Source: Pseudomonadota bacterium (GTDB lineage Bacteria; SAR324; XYD2-FULL-50-16; JAHJRI01). Taken from it: a stretch of DNA of 7,714 bases. Below the pieces are notes generated by a model that saw only the letters and a program-made list of their open reading frames with translations, made no database searches and was not told where the DNA came from. Where the stretch lies: NCBI GenBank assembly GCA_022360105.1, contig JAKSDL010000869.1:1-7714 (forward strand), given 5' to 3'. Below are positions 1 through 5,981 of this stretch, piece by piece. A program made the translations under genes and the position numbers. Position 1 is the first letter of the stretch. Every line of letters begins with the position of its first letter.

Positions 1-1
1 G

Positions 2-721
2 GAAAAAGAACAATTGCTGGTTCAGCAATCAAAAATGTCTGCCATGGGAGAAATGATCAGCATGATTGCCCATCAATGGAGACAACCACTTTCCTCCATA
101 GGTACAGTTGTAGGGAACCTGCAGGTGCGCTACGAGCTGGAATCCTTGCAAAAGGAGGAGTTTAACCAGGCGATAGAGGATATTAATAATCAAACCCAGT
201 ATTTATCGTCTACTATAACCGATTTTCGAAAGTTTCTCAGTCCCACAAAAAAACTGGAACGGGCTGACTTTGCGGAAATAGTGGAAAACTCCCTGAAAAT
301 TATCGGAAAATCTCTTGATAACAAAGCAATTAAGTTACAAAAGGAATATCGTTACCGACAAGAGCTGATGACCTTTCCCAATGAGTTGATGCAGGTGATT
401 ATCAATATCCTGAAAAACGCCCAGGATGTATTAATGGAACGAAACGTGGCGAACCCCTTGATTAAGCTTAGTGGCAAGGAAACCAACCGGCATCTGGAAT
501 TTGTAATCAACGACAACGCCGGCGGTATCCCGGAAGGTATTCTGCAGAACATCTTTGAACCCTATTTTACCACCAAAACGAAGTCTGACGGCACCGGCCT
601 GGGCTTGTATATGTCCAAGACGATCATAGAAAGGCATTGCAAGGGTAAGCTCTCCGTATTCAATAACGATCACGGTGCTTGTTTTAGGATAGAGTTACCG
701 CTGGAGATGGAGGAATTGTAG
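2..721 (+). CDS. Sensor histidine kinase, C-terminal part (5' end outside window)
   Basis: This is the transmitter part of a two-component sensor kinase, which autophosphorylates on histidine and passes the phosphate to a response regulator. The frame is open from base 2, so the gene starts upstream; the TTG at 14 and ATG at 35 are internal. In the 239 visible residues, a coiled lead-in is followed by the H-box MIAHQWRQPL with phospho-acceptor His24 (bases 71-73). The HATPase_c domain follows: N-box with N135 and N139 (NILKNAQD), G1 box DNAGGIP from D171, F-box FEPYFTTK from F185, and G2 box GTGLG from G197. All catalytic boxes are intact, so the visible part looks functional. The HQWRQPL form of the H-box is common in PAS-type kinases of proteobacteria. 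The input domain is not visible and no response regulator lies in the window, so the signal is unknown. The stop codon TAG (719-721) lies inside a REP palindrome. Confidence 0.93.
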   Translation, partial: EKEQLLVQQSKMSAMGEMISMIAHQWRQPLSSIGTVVGNLQVRYELESLQKEEFNQAIEDINNQTQYLSSTITDFRKFLSPTKKLERADFAEIVENSLKIIGKSLDNKAIKLQKEYRYRQELMTFPNELMQVIINILKNAQDVLMERNVANPLIKLSGKETNRHLEFVINDNAGGIPEGILQNIFEPYFTTKTKSDGTGLGLYMSKTIIERHCKGKLSVFNNDHGACFRIELPLEMEEL

Positions 722-743
722 GACGGGCAACGAGTTGCCCGTC
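718..743 (+). repeat. REP-type palindrome overlapping the kinase stop codon
   Basis: The sequence starts with the tetranucleotide GTAG (718-721), followed by a perfect 10-bp stem: GACGGGCAAC (722-731), a 2-nt loop (732-733) and GTTGCCCGTC (734-743). A GTAG head followed by a hairpin is the known layout of REP elements mobilised by REP-associated tyrosine transposases (RAYTs). The same layout recurs at 7390-7416 and 7453-7478, with paired base changes in the arms. The GTAG supplies the kinase stop codon TAG. There is no T-run after the stem, so it is not a classical intrinsic terminator, although it could still protect or attenuate the kinase mRNA end. Confidence 0.8.
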
Positions 744-747
744 AACA

Positions 748-781
748 GGGACGAAATGACATTTTCGTACCCTTGCCCTAC
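748..781 (-). repeat. Second hairpin and inverted GTAG head, making a REP pair with 718-743
   Basis: Read on the minus strand, the segment starts with GTAGGGCAA (773-781) and continues into a hairpin: GGG plus ACGAAA (748-756) pair with TTTCGT and CCC (763-772), with one bulged A at 769 and a 6-nt loop. The GTAG head faces the one at 718, so 718-781 has the head-to-head layout of a BIME (paired REP elements). It ends 3 nt before the stop of the carbonic-anhydrase-like gene, so it also serves as the 3' structure of that convergent gene. The arm sequence differs from the other REPs here, so membership in the same family is less certain. Confidence 0.5.
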
Positions 782-784
782 CGT

Positions 785-1159
785 CTATCCAACTTCATGA
801 ACCTGCCAGGTGTCATCCACCCACAGACCCAAAACCTCGATTTCCGGATATTTTCCTTTTAAAAAATCGATCGATTTCCGGATATGCTTTTCCTGCTCTT
901 CCCTTGTGGTCGGATTGCCGGCGCAATCGTGATGCCCTACTATGGCTAATCCCACAGAATGATGTTTCTTAATGGAAATCTCAAGTCTTTGAAAAATAGA
1001 TTCCAATTTATGTTGAGCGGTTTGTTCAGCCAGAATTCTGTTAGGTCCTGGCTCTGTAATGGTGTCAACATATTCGGCTTTAAACTTTTCTTTTAGGTGT
1101 TGATTCACCGGCAGTTGGGTTCTCCCATCCATACAATTGATTACTGTGCAAAAGGTCAT
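785..1159 (-). CDS. Small beta-carbonic-anhydrase-like protein
   Basis: The 124-residue product carries both zinc-site motifs of beta-carbonic anhydrases. C9-x-D11-x-R13 lies in INCMDGR, and H76-x-x-C79 lies in GHHDCAG. In the canonical family the Cys, His and Cys bind zinc, and the Asp-Arg pair gates the active site for CO2/bicarbonate interconversion. The protein is much shorter than the usual 200 or so residues, lacking the long N-terminal helices and the C-terminal part, and it matches what I recall as a compact 'putative carbonic anhydrase' family. Whether it hydrates CO2 is unproven. There is no signal peptide, so it is cytoplasmic. The ATG at 1157-1159 is supported by GGAGAG at 1169-1174. 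A MITE sits just upstream (from 1198, target repeat from 1189), so the native promoter may have been displaced or replaced. The gene converges on the kinase and shares the REP pair at its 3' end. Confidence 0.8.
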   Translation of the reverse strand: MTFCTVINCMDGRTQLPVNQHLKEKFKAEYVDTITEPGPNRILAEQTAQHKLESIFQRLEISIKKHHSVGLAIVGHHDCAGNPTTREEQEKHIRKSIDFLKGKYPEIEVLGLWVDDTWQVHEVG

Positions 1160-1188
1160 ATTTTTATTCTCTCCAGTGGTTTCTTAAA

Positions 1189-1197
1189 GTTAGTTTC
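1189..1197. repeat. Left target-site duplication of the MITE
   Basis: GTTAGTTTC is repeated exactly at 1472-1480, directly abutting both ends of the inverted-repeat element. The perfect match suggests a fairly recent insertion without later rearrangement. Confidence 0.85.
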
Positions 1198-1471
1198 TCA
1201 AGTTTCGCACCCTTGTTTTATGCTATCAGTGGCTCTGCAGTTCACTGAGGAAGATGACTTTGACATAAAAGCTATTAGCTACCGGCAGTTAGCTTTTAGC
1301 TTTAAACTGAGTACCTTCGGTACATTTAATTAATACTCAAAATAATGGAGCGAAGCGAGTCGTATCAAAGCTAGCAGCTGATCGCTAATAGCAAAGTGCT
1401 TTTAACTGAATAGCTGATGGTGGTTTTACACCATATATATCATCTACTGCAAAAACAGGTGCGAAACTTGA
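1198..1471. mobile_element. MITE-like non-coding element, 274 bp, with terminal inverted repeats
   Basis: The left end TCAAGTTTCGCACC (1198-1211) is the exact reverse complement of the right end GGTGCGAAACTTGA (1458-1471). Similarity continues inward (TTGTTTTATGC on the left against TGTTTTTGC read from the right) with a small gap. The element is flanked on both sides by the identical 9-mer GTTAGTTTC (1189-1197 and 1472-1480), the footprint of a target-site duplication. The interior encodes no transposase. It holds inverted copies of GCTATTAGC (1271-1279 and 1384-1392), a GTACC/GGTAC hairpin (1311-1323) and an ATGGTG/CACCAT hairpin (1417-1434). A short element with inverted ends and no gene is by definition MITE-like and would be moved in trans. 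A 9-bp duplication fits several DDE transposase families, so I do not name one. Confidence 0.85.
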
Positions 1472-1480
1472 GTTAGTTTC
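1472..1480. repeat. Right target-site duplication of the MITE
   Basis: GTTAGTTTC is identical to 1189-1197. Removing 1198-1480 would restore the pre-insertion sequence. Confidence 0.85.
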
Positions 1481-1491
1481 AAAATAAAGCT

Positions 1492-1623
1492 TCACATCTT
1501 CATGAGTTGCTTTGAATCCCGGGCATTCATATTCGCTTTTGGGGCATCATCAGCCGGCATTTCCTTTATTTTCGGAAGATCGCTCCTGATTGCTTCCCTG
1601 AACGATAAATCAATGCTCGACAT
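1492..1623 (-). pseudogene. Probable N-terminal remnant of a GNAT acetyltransferase
   Basis: An ATG at 1621-1623 opens a 43-codon frame whose first 25 or so residues read like the start of a GNAT N-acetyltransferase: a beta strand (SIDLSFREA) followed by a helix of the pattern DLPKIKEMPADD. Many GNAT proteins begin with a strand, then DLPxIxxxLADD. The remaining 18 residues do not resemble the family, the frame ends at 1492-1494, and the acetyl-CoA binding motif is missing. A full GNAT domain needs about 140 residues, so this can only be a broken or truncated copy. It lies 57 bp downstream of the exported-protein gene on the same strand and 11 bp from the MITE target repeat. Family assignment is by recalled pattern only, and the frame is short enough to be a chance ORF. 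Confidence 0.35.
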
Positions 1624-1680
1624 ATCCCATCCAATGACACTTGTGAGCCTGTAGATTATGTAAAAGGCCCTGGATGTAAA

Positions 1681-2490
1681 TCACGGATGTGGCGGTCGCC
1701 TTTGTGGCATCCAGACTGGTCGACCTTCAAAATCGTCACAGTATTTAGGCAGCCGTTTGTTTCGACCGGGACGACATTCCGGTGGTGCCGGACCATCAGG
1801 TGTTTCAAGCAGTAGTTTTGCTCTCCTTCGCATCAGATTTCCACATTTTTTTGGTGGTCTTACACCAGGTTTGAAGCGACATTCCTTTCTGATTCGTTGG
1901 GAAAGTTTGATGATTTTGGGATCGATACGAGGTTGTTCATTGCAAAACTCGGGTAATTTCTCACCGGGCATTGGTTGACATTCCGGTCGTGGTGGAGGAG
2001 GCGGAGGGCCTTGCTGCCAGCCACCTTGCTGATTTTGTGGTGGCCCTGCCTGCATGGAGCCGGAAGATTGCCCTTTGTTGCATTCATCTTCCAGCCTTTC
2101 ACCATATTTTTGGCAGATGGCGTTGGTTTGCTCGTTCAATCCTTTATAAATAGCTCTCAAAATTGCCTGCTCCAAACCAGGCTCCCCACGGAGGTTTGAA
2201 GTTCCATAATCGGAAATCTTTCTTCCCAGCAAGAACACTTTAATACCTTCGGCCTGTTCAGTCACGTTAACTCTGTACATACAATCCTTTTCCGAAAACC
2301 CTCCCAATGGTGTGGGTTGAATAGTTGAATCGACAAATTGCCGAAGCATGGTCAGGGAGATGGTCTCAACGGTCAATTTGTCATAACTGCCGGCGGTTTC
2401 GATGGAGACAAAGCATTCGGATTGTTGGGCAAGTACAAAGAAAGGAAAAAAGCAAAAACAAAACAATAAAGACAGCGTTAGATTTTTCAT
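1681..2490 (-). CDS. Exported proline/cysteine-rich protein with three C-x11-C units, unknown function
   Basis: I do not recognise the family of this 269-residue protein. Residues 1-21 form a signal peptide: a Lys near the N-terminus, a Phe/Leu-rich core, and a likely cleavage after VLA before QQ. No lipobox is seen, so a soluble periplasmic or secreted product is expected. Residues 22-137 look like a folded alpha/beta domain with C26, C70, C126 and C137. A linker rich in Gln, Gly and Pro (about 140-168, with six consecutive prolines) leads to a basic C-terminal part. That part has three equal cysteine pairs: C171/C183, C204/C216 and C239/C251, each C-x11-C, preceded by Glu, with Lys/Arg at +7 and Pro at +9. 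The mature protein has ten cysteines, an even number compatible with disulfides. The start is supported by AGGAGAG at 2497-2503, 6 nt from the ATG. No neighbour suggests a role. Confidence 0.85.
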   Translation of the reverse strand: MKNLTLSLLFCFCFFPFFVLAQQSECFVSIETAGSYDKLTVETISLTMLRQFVDSTIQPTPLGGFSEKDCMYRVNVTEQAEGIKVFLLGRKISDYGTSNLRGEPGLEQAILRAIYKGLNEQTNAICQKYGERLEDECNKGQSSGSMQAGPPQNQQGGWQQGPPPPPPRPECQPMPGEKLPEFCNEQPRIDPKIIKLSQRIRKECRFKPGVRPPKKCGNLMRRRAKLLLETPDGPAPPECRPGRNKRLPKYCDDFEGRPVWMPQRRPPHP

Positions 2491-2527
2491 CGCAGACTCT
2501 CCTGTGAGCAGTACAATTTGTAAAAAT

Positions 2528-2537
2528 ACTGATCAGT
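2528..2537. promoter_or_regulatory. Operator-like palindrome upstream of the exported-protein gene
   Basis: ACTGATCAGT is a perfect 10-bp palindrome 37 bp upstream of the ATG at 2490, and a further ACTGAT half-site follows at 2540-2545. The position suits a repressor site of the TetR type, but no regulator lies nearby and no clear -35/-10 pair could be fixed around it. Confidence 0.25.
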
Positions 2538-2686
2538 CTACTGATTTTAAATCCGACTAGCAAATATTATTATTTGAGCTTTATACGGTTAAATATAGGT
2601 ATCTTCAGGAGCTAGGAGATATCATCGATCTTATCATCTTCAAAAAAGAAATCCCGAGTCATATTAAGGTTATGATAATTACTCTT

Positions 2687-2717
2687 AACGAACGGCAGGG
2701 CCGCCCTACCATTCGTT
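2687..2717. repeat. Long imperfect hairpin downstream of the RND gene
   Basis: Two 14-nt arms (2687-2700 and 2704-2717) pair at 12 of 14 positions around the 3-nt loop CCG. The outer part is AACGAA/TTCGTT and the inner part AGGG/CCCT. It lies about 125 nt past the RND stop codon and lacks a T-run on either strand. On the minus strand the right arm contains GGTAGGG, so it may be a decayed REP-type element. A transcription-end structure is the alternative. Confidence 0.45.
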
Positions 2718-2843
2718 CACATAATGAATCAAAATCTCGCCTTAAATAAGCGCTTAGGGGTCGTAGTTCCGCCTTACCGTTGAATTTGCATTCCTGCAAG
2801 TATTGATTGAACGTTTAGCTCTTACTCGGCGAACCTGCGAGCG

Positions 2844-5800
2844 CTATACCTGTTCAGATGCCGGCACGCCACCAACAGGTTCTTTGGAACGAAACGGCAA
2901 TAGGTTTTTTATATCTTCGATGATTAAATACAAGTTGGGAACCAGAAGCAAGGTGATAAACGTGGCAAAAACAATCCCGAATCCCAGGGAAATTGCCATG
3001 GGGATAAGAAACTTGGCCTGTCTCGAAGATTCAAAGATCATGGGAGAGAGACCGCAGAAGGTGGTCATAGTTGTCAGCAGTATGGGACGAAATCGGAAGA
3101 TGCCGGATTCATGAACAGCCTGAAAAGAAGGCATTCCCGCAGCTCGACGTTTGTTGACCGAATCGATCATGATCAGGGAATCATTCACAACCACGCCGGA
3201 AAGAGCCACAAAACCGAACAAACTCATCACCGAAAGTGAATAACCCAACATCAGGTGACCCATCACTACACCAACAAAACCGAAGGGAATACAGATCATG
3301 ATAATGATTGGTTGGATGAAACTTCTGAAAGGAATTGCCAGCAAAGCATAGATAGCTATCATGGCCATACCCAGGCCCACCATTAGACTTCTAACGCTGT
3401 TTCTCATGGATGCTTGTCTGCCTTCAAAACTGTATGACAAACCGGGATATTTTCTTACCAGTTCGGGTAACACATCCTTAGTGGCACTGCCTAAAACGAT
3501 ATTTGCTGCAGAGCGCGGTGTGACGTTGGCGGTGACAGCCAATGTCCTTTTTGCTGCTCGTCGTTTAATGGTTGTAAATGCACGACCTCGTTTAATGGTG
3601 ACGACATCGCTTAACTGGGCTTCCGTGCCGTCTTCGGTACGAATCATAAACTGATTGAAAGCAAACTCAGAAACTCTTTCATTTTCCGGTAGTCGTACCA
3701 GGACATCTACTTCATTTTTGCCACGTTGCAGACTTAGAGCTTCCACTCCAAAATACGCGTGCCTGATTTGTTGAGCGACTGAAATTGCCCGAAATCCAAG
3801 ACGTTCTCCTTCCGGTTTCATATTAAAATCCAATTGCTGTTTGCCGGAAGCGGAACCGTCATCCACATCTTTAACCATTTCAAAATAAGACAGTTCATTG
3901 GCCAGATCCACCGCTGCTTTTTCCAGTACATCAATGTTTCGGTGGCTGAGTTCTATGGTCAACCCGCGACCGGAACCCGGACCGCCCCTGTCCGATTCAA
4001 AAGAGATGGTTTCCAATCCTGGTATTTCACCTGTCAACTCACGCCATTTCTGAGTGACTTCAGTAGTTCCTAATGGCCTTTCATCAGGAGGTGTCAGGAA
4101 AATGCGTGTACTGATTGAATTCTCATTGACACTGGCATAAATTCCTTTGGAAAGTTTGTCACCTCCGTTTTCATCTACCACCTGTTTGGCTGAAGAAACA
4201 ATCCGGTCCAATACTTCTGCCGTCTTCCAGGAGGCGGTTCCTACCGGCAGAGTTACGCTGACGAAAGCAAAATCGGATTCAACCCTGGGGAAAAGCTCAA
4301 ATCCCATTCTTCCACTCTGAACAAATCCGGTTATTCCAATTAGAGTAGCCACGCCCACTGCCAGGACAATGTAGCGGTTTTTCAGGGTTAGTTTTAACCA
4401 GGGTCCATATATTTCTTTGACAGCCAGGGTGAATTTTCTGCTGAACCATTGCTGTCCTCGATAAACAACTCCGTACCAGCCACCTGGATTAGCTTTTTGA
4501 TCATGGCTTAGATGGTTGGGAAGGACGAAAAGGCTCTCGATTAAAGAGATCAGCAAAACAGTAATGACTACGAGGGGTATTTGGAAAAAGATTCGGCCCA
4601 TGGTTCCTTCAACGAACATTAACGGCATAAACGCCACAATGTTAGTCAAGATGGCAAAAGTTACCGGCATGGCCATGCCTTTTGCCCCGGTAATGGCAGC
4701 TTCAAAGAAACTTTTTCCTTCTTTGCGGTTGTAGTAAATATTCTCACCAACCACAATAGCATCGTCGACAACAATCCCCAGGGTCACGATATAAGCGAAC
4801 ATGGAGATTACGTTAATTGAGAAATCGAGGGCGGAGAGCAGTAAAAAGGAACCGAAGATAGAAATTGGTATACCCAGGCTCACCCAGAAAGCCAGCCTGG
4901 CTTCCAAAAAGAGAGCCAGGCAGATAAAGACCAAAGCCAGTCCAATAAAACCATTTTTTACGAGAAGGTTGGCACGTTGGGAAAATACGTTGGAACGATC
5001 ACGCAGCAAAGCTGTCTCCATGCCTTCCGGAAGCTGGGCTTCTACGTCGGCCATAATAGCCTTGGCTATGGTAGCCACTTCAATGGGTTTTTGATAACCG
5101 ATGCGATAAACATCAATCATCACGGCACGTCTGCCGTTAAACGTGGAGTAAGAATCGGAATCGGTGAATCCTTCAGAGATGTCGGCAATATCACCCAGGG
5201 TAACCCTGGCTCCGCTGGATTCGGTAACGATGGCTACTTTGGAATACTCTTTGGCAAAATCCCTGCTGTCCTTCATCCGAATCAGAATCTCACCACCATC
5301 TGTCTTAATGCTGCCTCCAGGCAAATCTACGGCTGCATTTCGAATCTGCTGCGCAATTTGATTTAACGTTAGACCATAGCGTCTCAGGTTCTGCTGAGGT
5401 ACTTCCACATGAATTTCCAGATTGCGAACACCATCCAGTTCAACCTGGCTGATCCCCGGATTTTGCAGGAGAAGATCCTGGATTTCTTCCGCTTTCTCTC
5501 TCAACACTCCTTCACCTAAGTCTCCATACAAGGCATAAGAAACTACTTCCCGCCTTCTGGTGGGAATCACAACTCGCGGTTCATCTGCATCTTCCGGAAA
5601 TCCTGAAATGGCATCAACTTCACTTTTGACATCAGAATAGAACTGCTGAAGATCCGTGCCGTCTATTACTTCTACATTGACAGTAGCCAACCCTTCACTT
5701 GCGGTAGAATTGATTTCATCCACACCGTCCAGCCCCTGCAAAGCTTGCTCAATAGACAGGATAATACCTCGTTCCACTTCTTCGGGGCTGGCACCAGGAT

Positions 5801-5981
5801 AACTAACTGTAACACGCACTCGATCCTGTGAGAAAGAAGGAAATACTTCCTGTTTGATCTGCAAACCCATGTATAACCCGCCGATTACCAAAGTAAGCAT
5901 CAGCAGGTTGGCAGCTACGGAATTTCCAGCCATCCAGGAGATGGGACCTTTTGCTTCTCTACGAGCCTGAGTTGATTTCAT
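2844..5981 (-). CDS. RND efflux permease (AcrB/HAE1 type)
   Basis: This inner-membrane pump of 1045 residues is the usual length for hydrophobe/amphiphile RND transporters. It exchanges protons for substrate and works as a trimer docked to an adaptor and an outer-membrane channel. The layout is typical: TM1 at about 22-40; a periplasmic porter loop; TM2-TM6 at about 340-488; TM7 at about 537-556; a second porter loop; and TM8-TM12 at about 864-1022. TM4 carries the proton-relay pair D406-D407 (GIVVDDAIVVGEN), matching AcrB D407/D408. In TM10 the position of AcrB K940 is Asn933 (SGVVVNDSL), while R963 and T970 match AcrB R971 and T978. The loss of Lys fits one recalled sub-branch of RND pumps rather than the MexB/AcrB branch. 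The ATG overlaps the adaptor stop codon (ATGA). Substrate is unknown: antibiotics, bile-type detergents, solvents or lipids are all possible. A CusA-type metal pump is less likely, as no metal-binding methionine cluster was seen. Confidence 0.95.
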   Translation of the reverse strand: MKSTQARREAKGPISWMAGNSVAANLLMLTLVIGGLYMGLQIKQEVFPSFSQDRVRVTVSYPGASPEEVERGIILSIEQALQGLDGVDEINSTASEGLATVNVEVIDGTDLQQFYSDVKSEVDAISGFPEDADEPRVVIPTRRREVVSYALYGDLGEGVLREKAEEIQDLLLQNPGISQVELDGVRNLEIHVEVPQQNLRRYGLTLNQIAQQIRNAAVDLPGGSIKTDGGEILIRMKDSRDFAKEYSKVAIVTESSGARVTLGDIADISEGFTDSDSYSTFNGRRAVMIDVYRIGYQKPIEVATIAKAIMADVEAQLPEGMETALLRDRSNVFSQRANLLVKNGFIGLALVFICLALFLEARLAFWVSLGIPISIFGSFLLLSALDFSINVISMFAYIVTLGIVVDDAIVVGENIYYNRKEGKSFFEAAITGAKGMAMPVTFAILTNIVAFMPLMFVEGTMGRIFFQIPLVVITVLLISLIESLFVLPNHLSHDQKANPGGWYGVVYRGQQWFSRKFTLAVKEIYGPWLKLTLKNRYIVLAVGVATLIGITGFVQSGRMGFELFPRVESDFAFVSVTLPVGTASWKTAEVLDRIVSSAKQVVDENGGDKLSKGIYASVNENSISTRIFLTPPDERPLGTTEVTQKWRELTGEIPGLETISFESDRGGPGSGRGLTIELSHRNIDVLEKAAVDLANELSYFEMVKDVDDGSASGKQQLDFNMKPEGERLGFRAISVAQQIRHAYFGVEALSLQRGKNEVDVLVRLPENERVSEFAFNQFMIRTEDGTEAQLSDVVTIKRGRAFTTIKRRAAKRTLAVTANVTPRSAANIVLGSATKDVLPELVRKYPGLSYSFEGRQASMRNSVRSLMVGLGMAMIAIYALLAIPFRSFIQPIIIMICIPFGFVGVVMGHLMLGYSLSVMSLFGFVALSGVVVNDSLIMIDSVNKRRAAGMPSFQAVHESGIFRFRPILLTTMTTFCGLSPMIFESSRQAKFLIPMAISLGFGIVFATFITLLLVPNLYLIIEDIKNLLPFRSKEPVGGVPASEQV
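5978..5981 (-). other. ATGA stop/start overlap of adaptor and permease genes
   Basis: The minus strand reads ATGA: the TGA ends the adaptor and the ATG starts the permease. Such overlaps usually mean translational coupling, which would keep the adaptor and pump in a fixed ratio. Confidence 0.9.

Larger units (their letters stand above)
2504..2843. other. Intergenic region without a convincing gene
   Basis: This stretch separates the end of the efflux operon from the exported-protein gene, both on the minus strand. It contains the ACTGATCAGT palindrome (2528-2537), an imperfect hairpin (2687-2717) and a short palindrome TAAGCGCTTA (2747-2756). A plus-strand frame stays open for 62 codons (2561-2749) but has no good start and runs through the hairpin. 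No T-run terminator for the efflux operon was found. Confidence 0.6.

Noticed and set aside
722..743. Classical intrinsic terminator after the kinase
   Set aside because: The stem is perfect but is followed by AACAGGG rather than a T-run, and the GTAG head and related copies make a REP element the better call.
1097..1333. Plus-strand ORF of 78 codons
   Set aside because: It runs antisense over the start of the carbonic-anhydrase-like gene and into the MITE, with no family resemblance.
1502..1654. Plus-strand ORF of 50 codons with a hydrophobic stretch
   Set aside because: There is no ribosome binding site, and the opposite strand gives the more protein-like GNAT reading.
2612..2662. Minus-strand mini-ORF of 16 codons, very acidic (MTRDFFFEDDKIDDIS)
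   Set aside because: It has a tidy composition but no ribosome binding site and is too short to support.
2561..2749. Plus-strand frame open for 62 codons in the intergenic region
   Set aside because: It has no usable start codon until late in the frame and no ribosome binding site, it runs through the 2687-2717 hairpin, and its product matches nothing I recognise. A chance ORF in AT-rich DNA is more likely.
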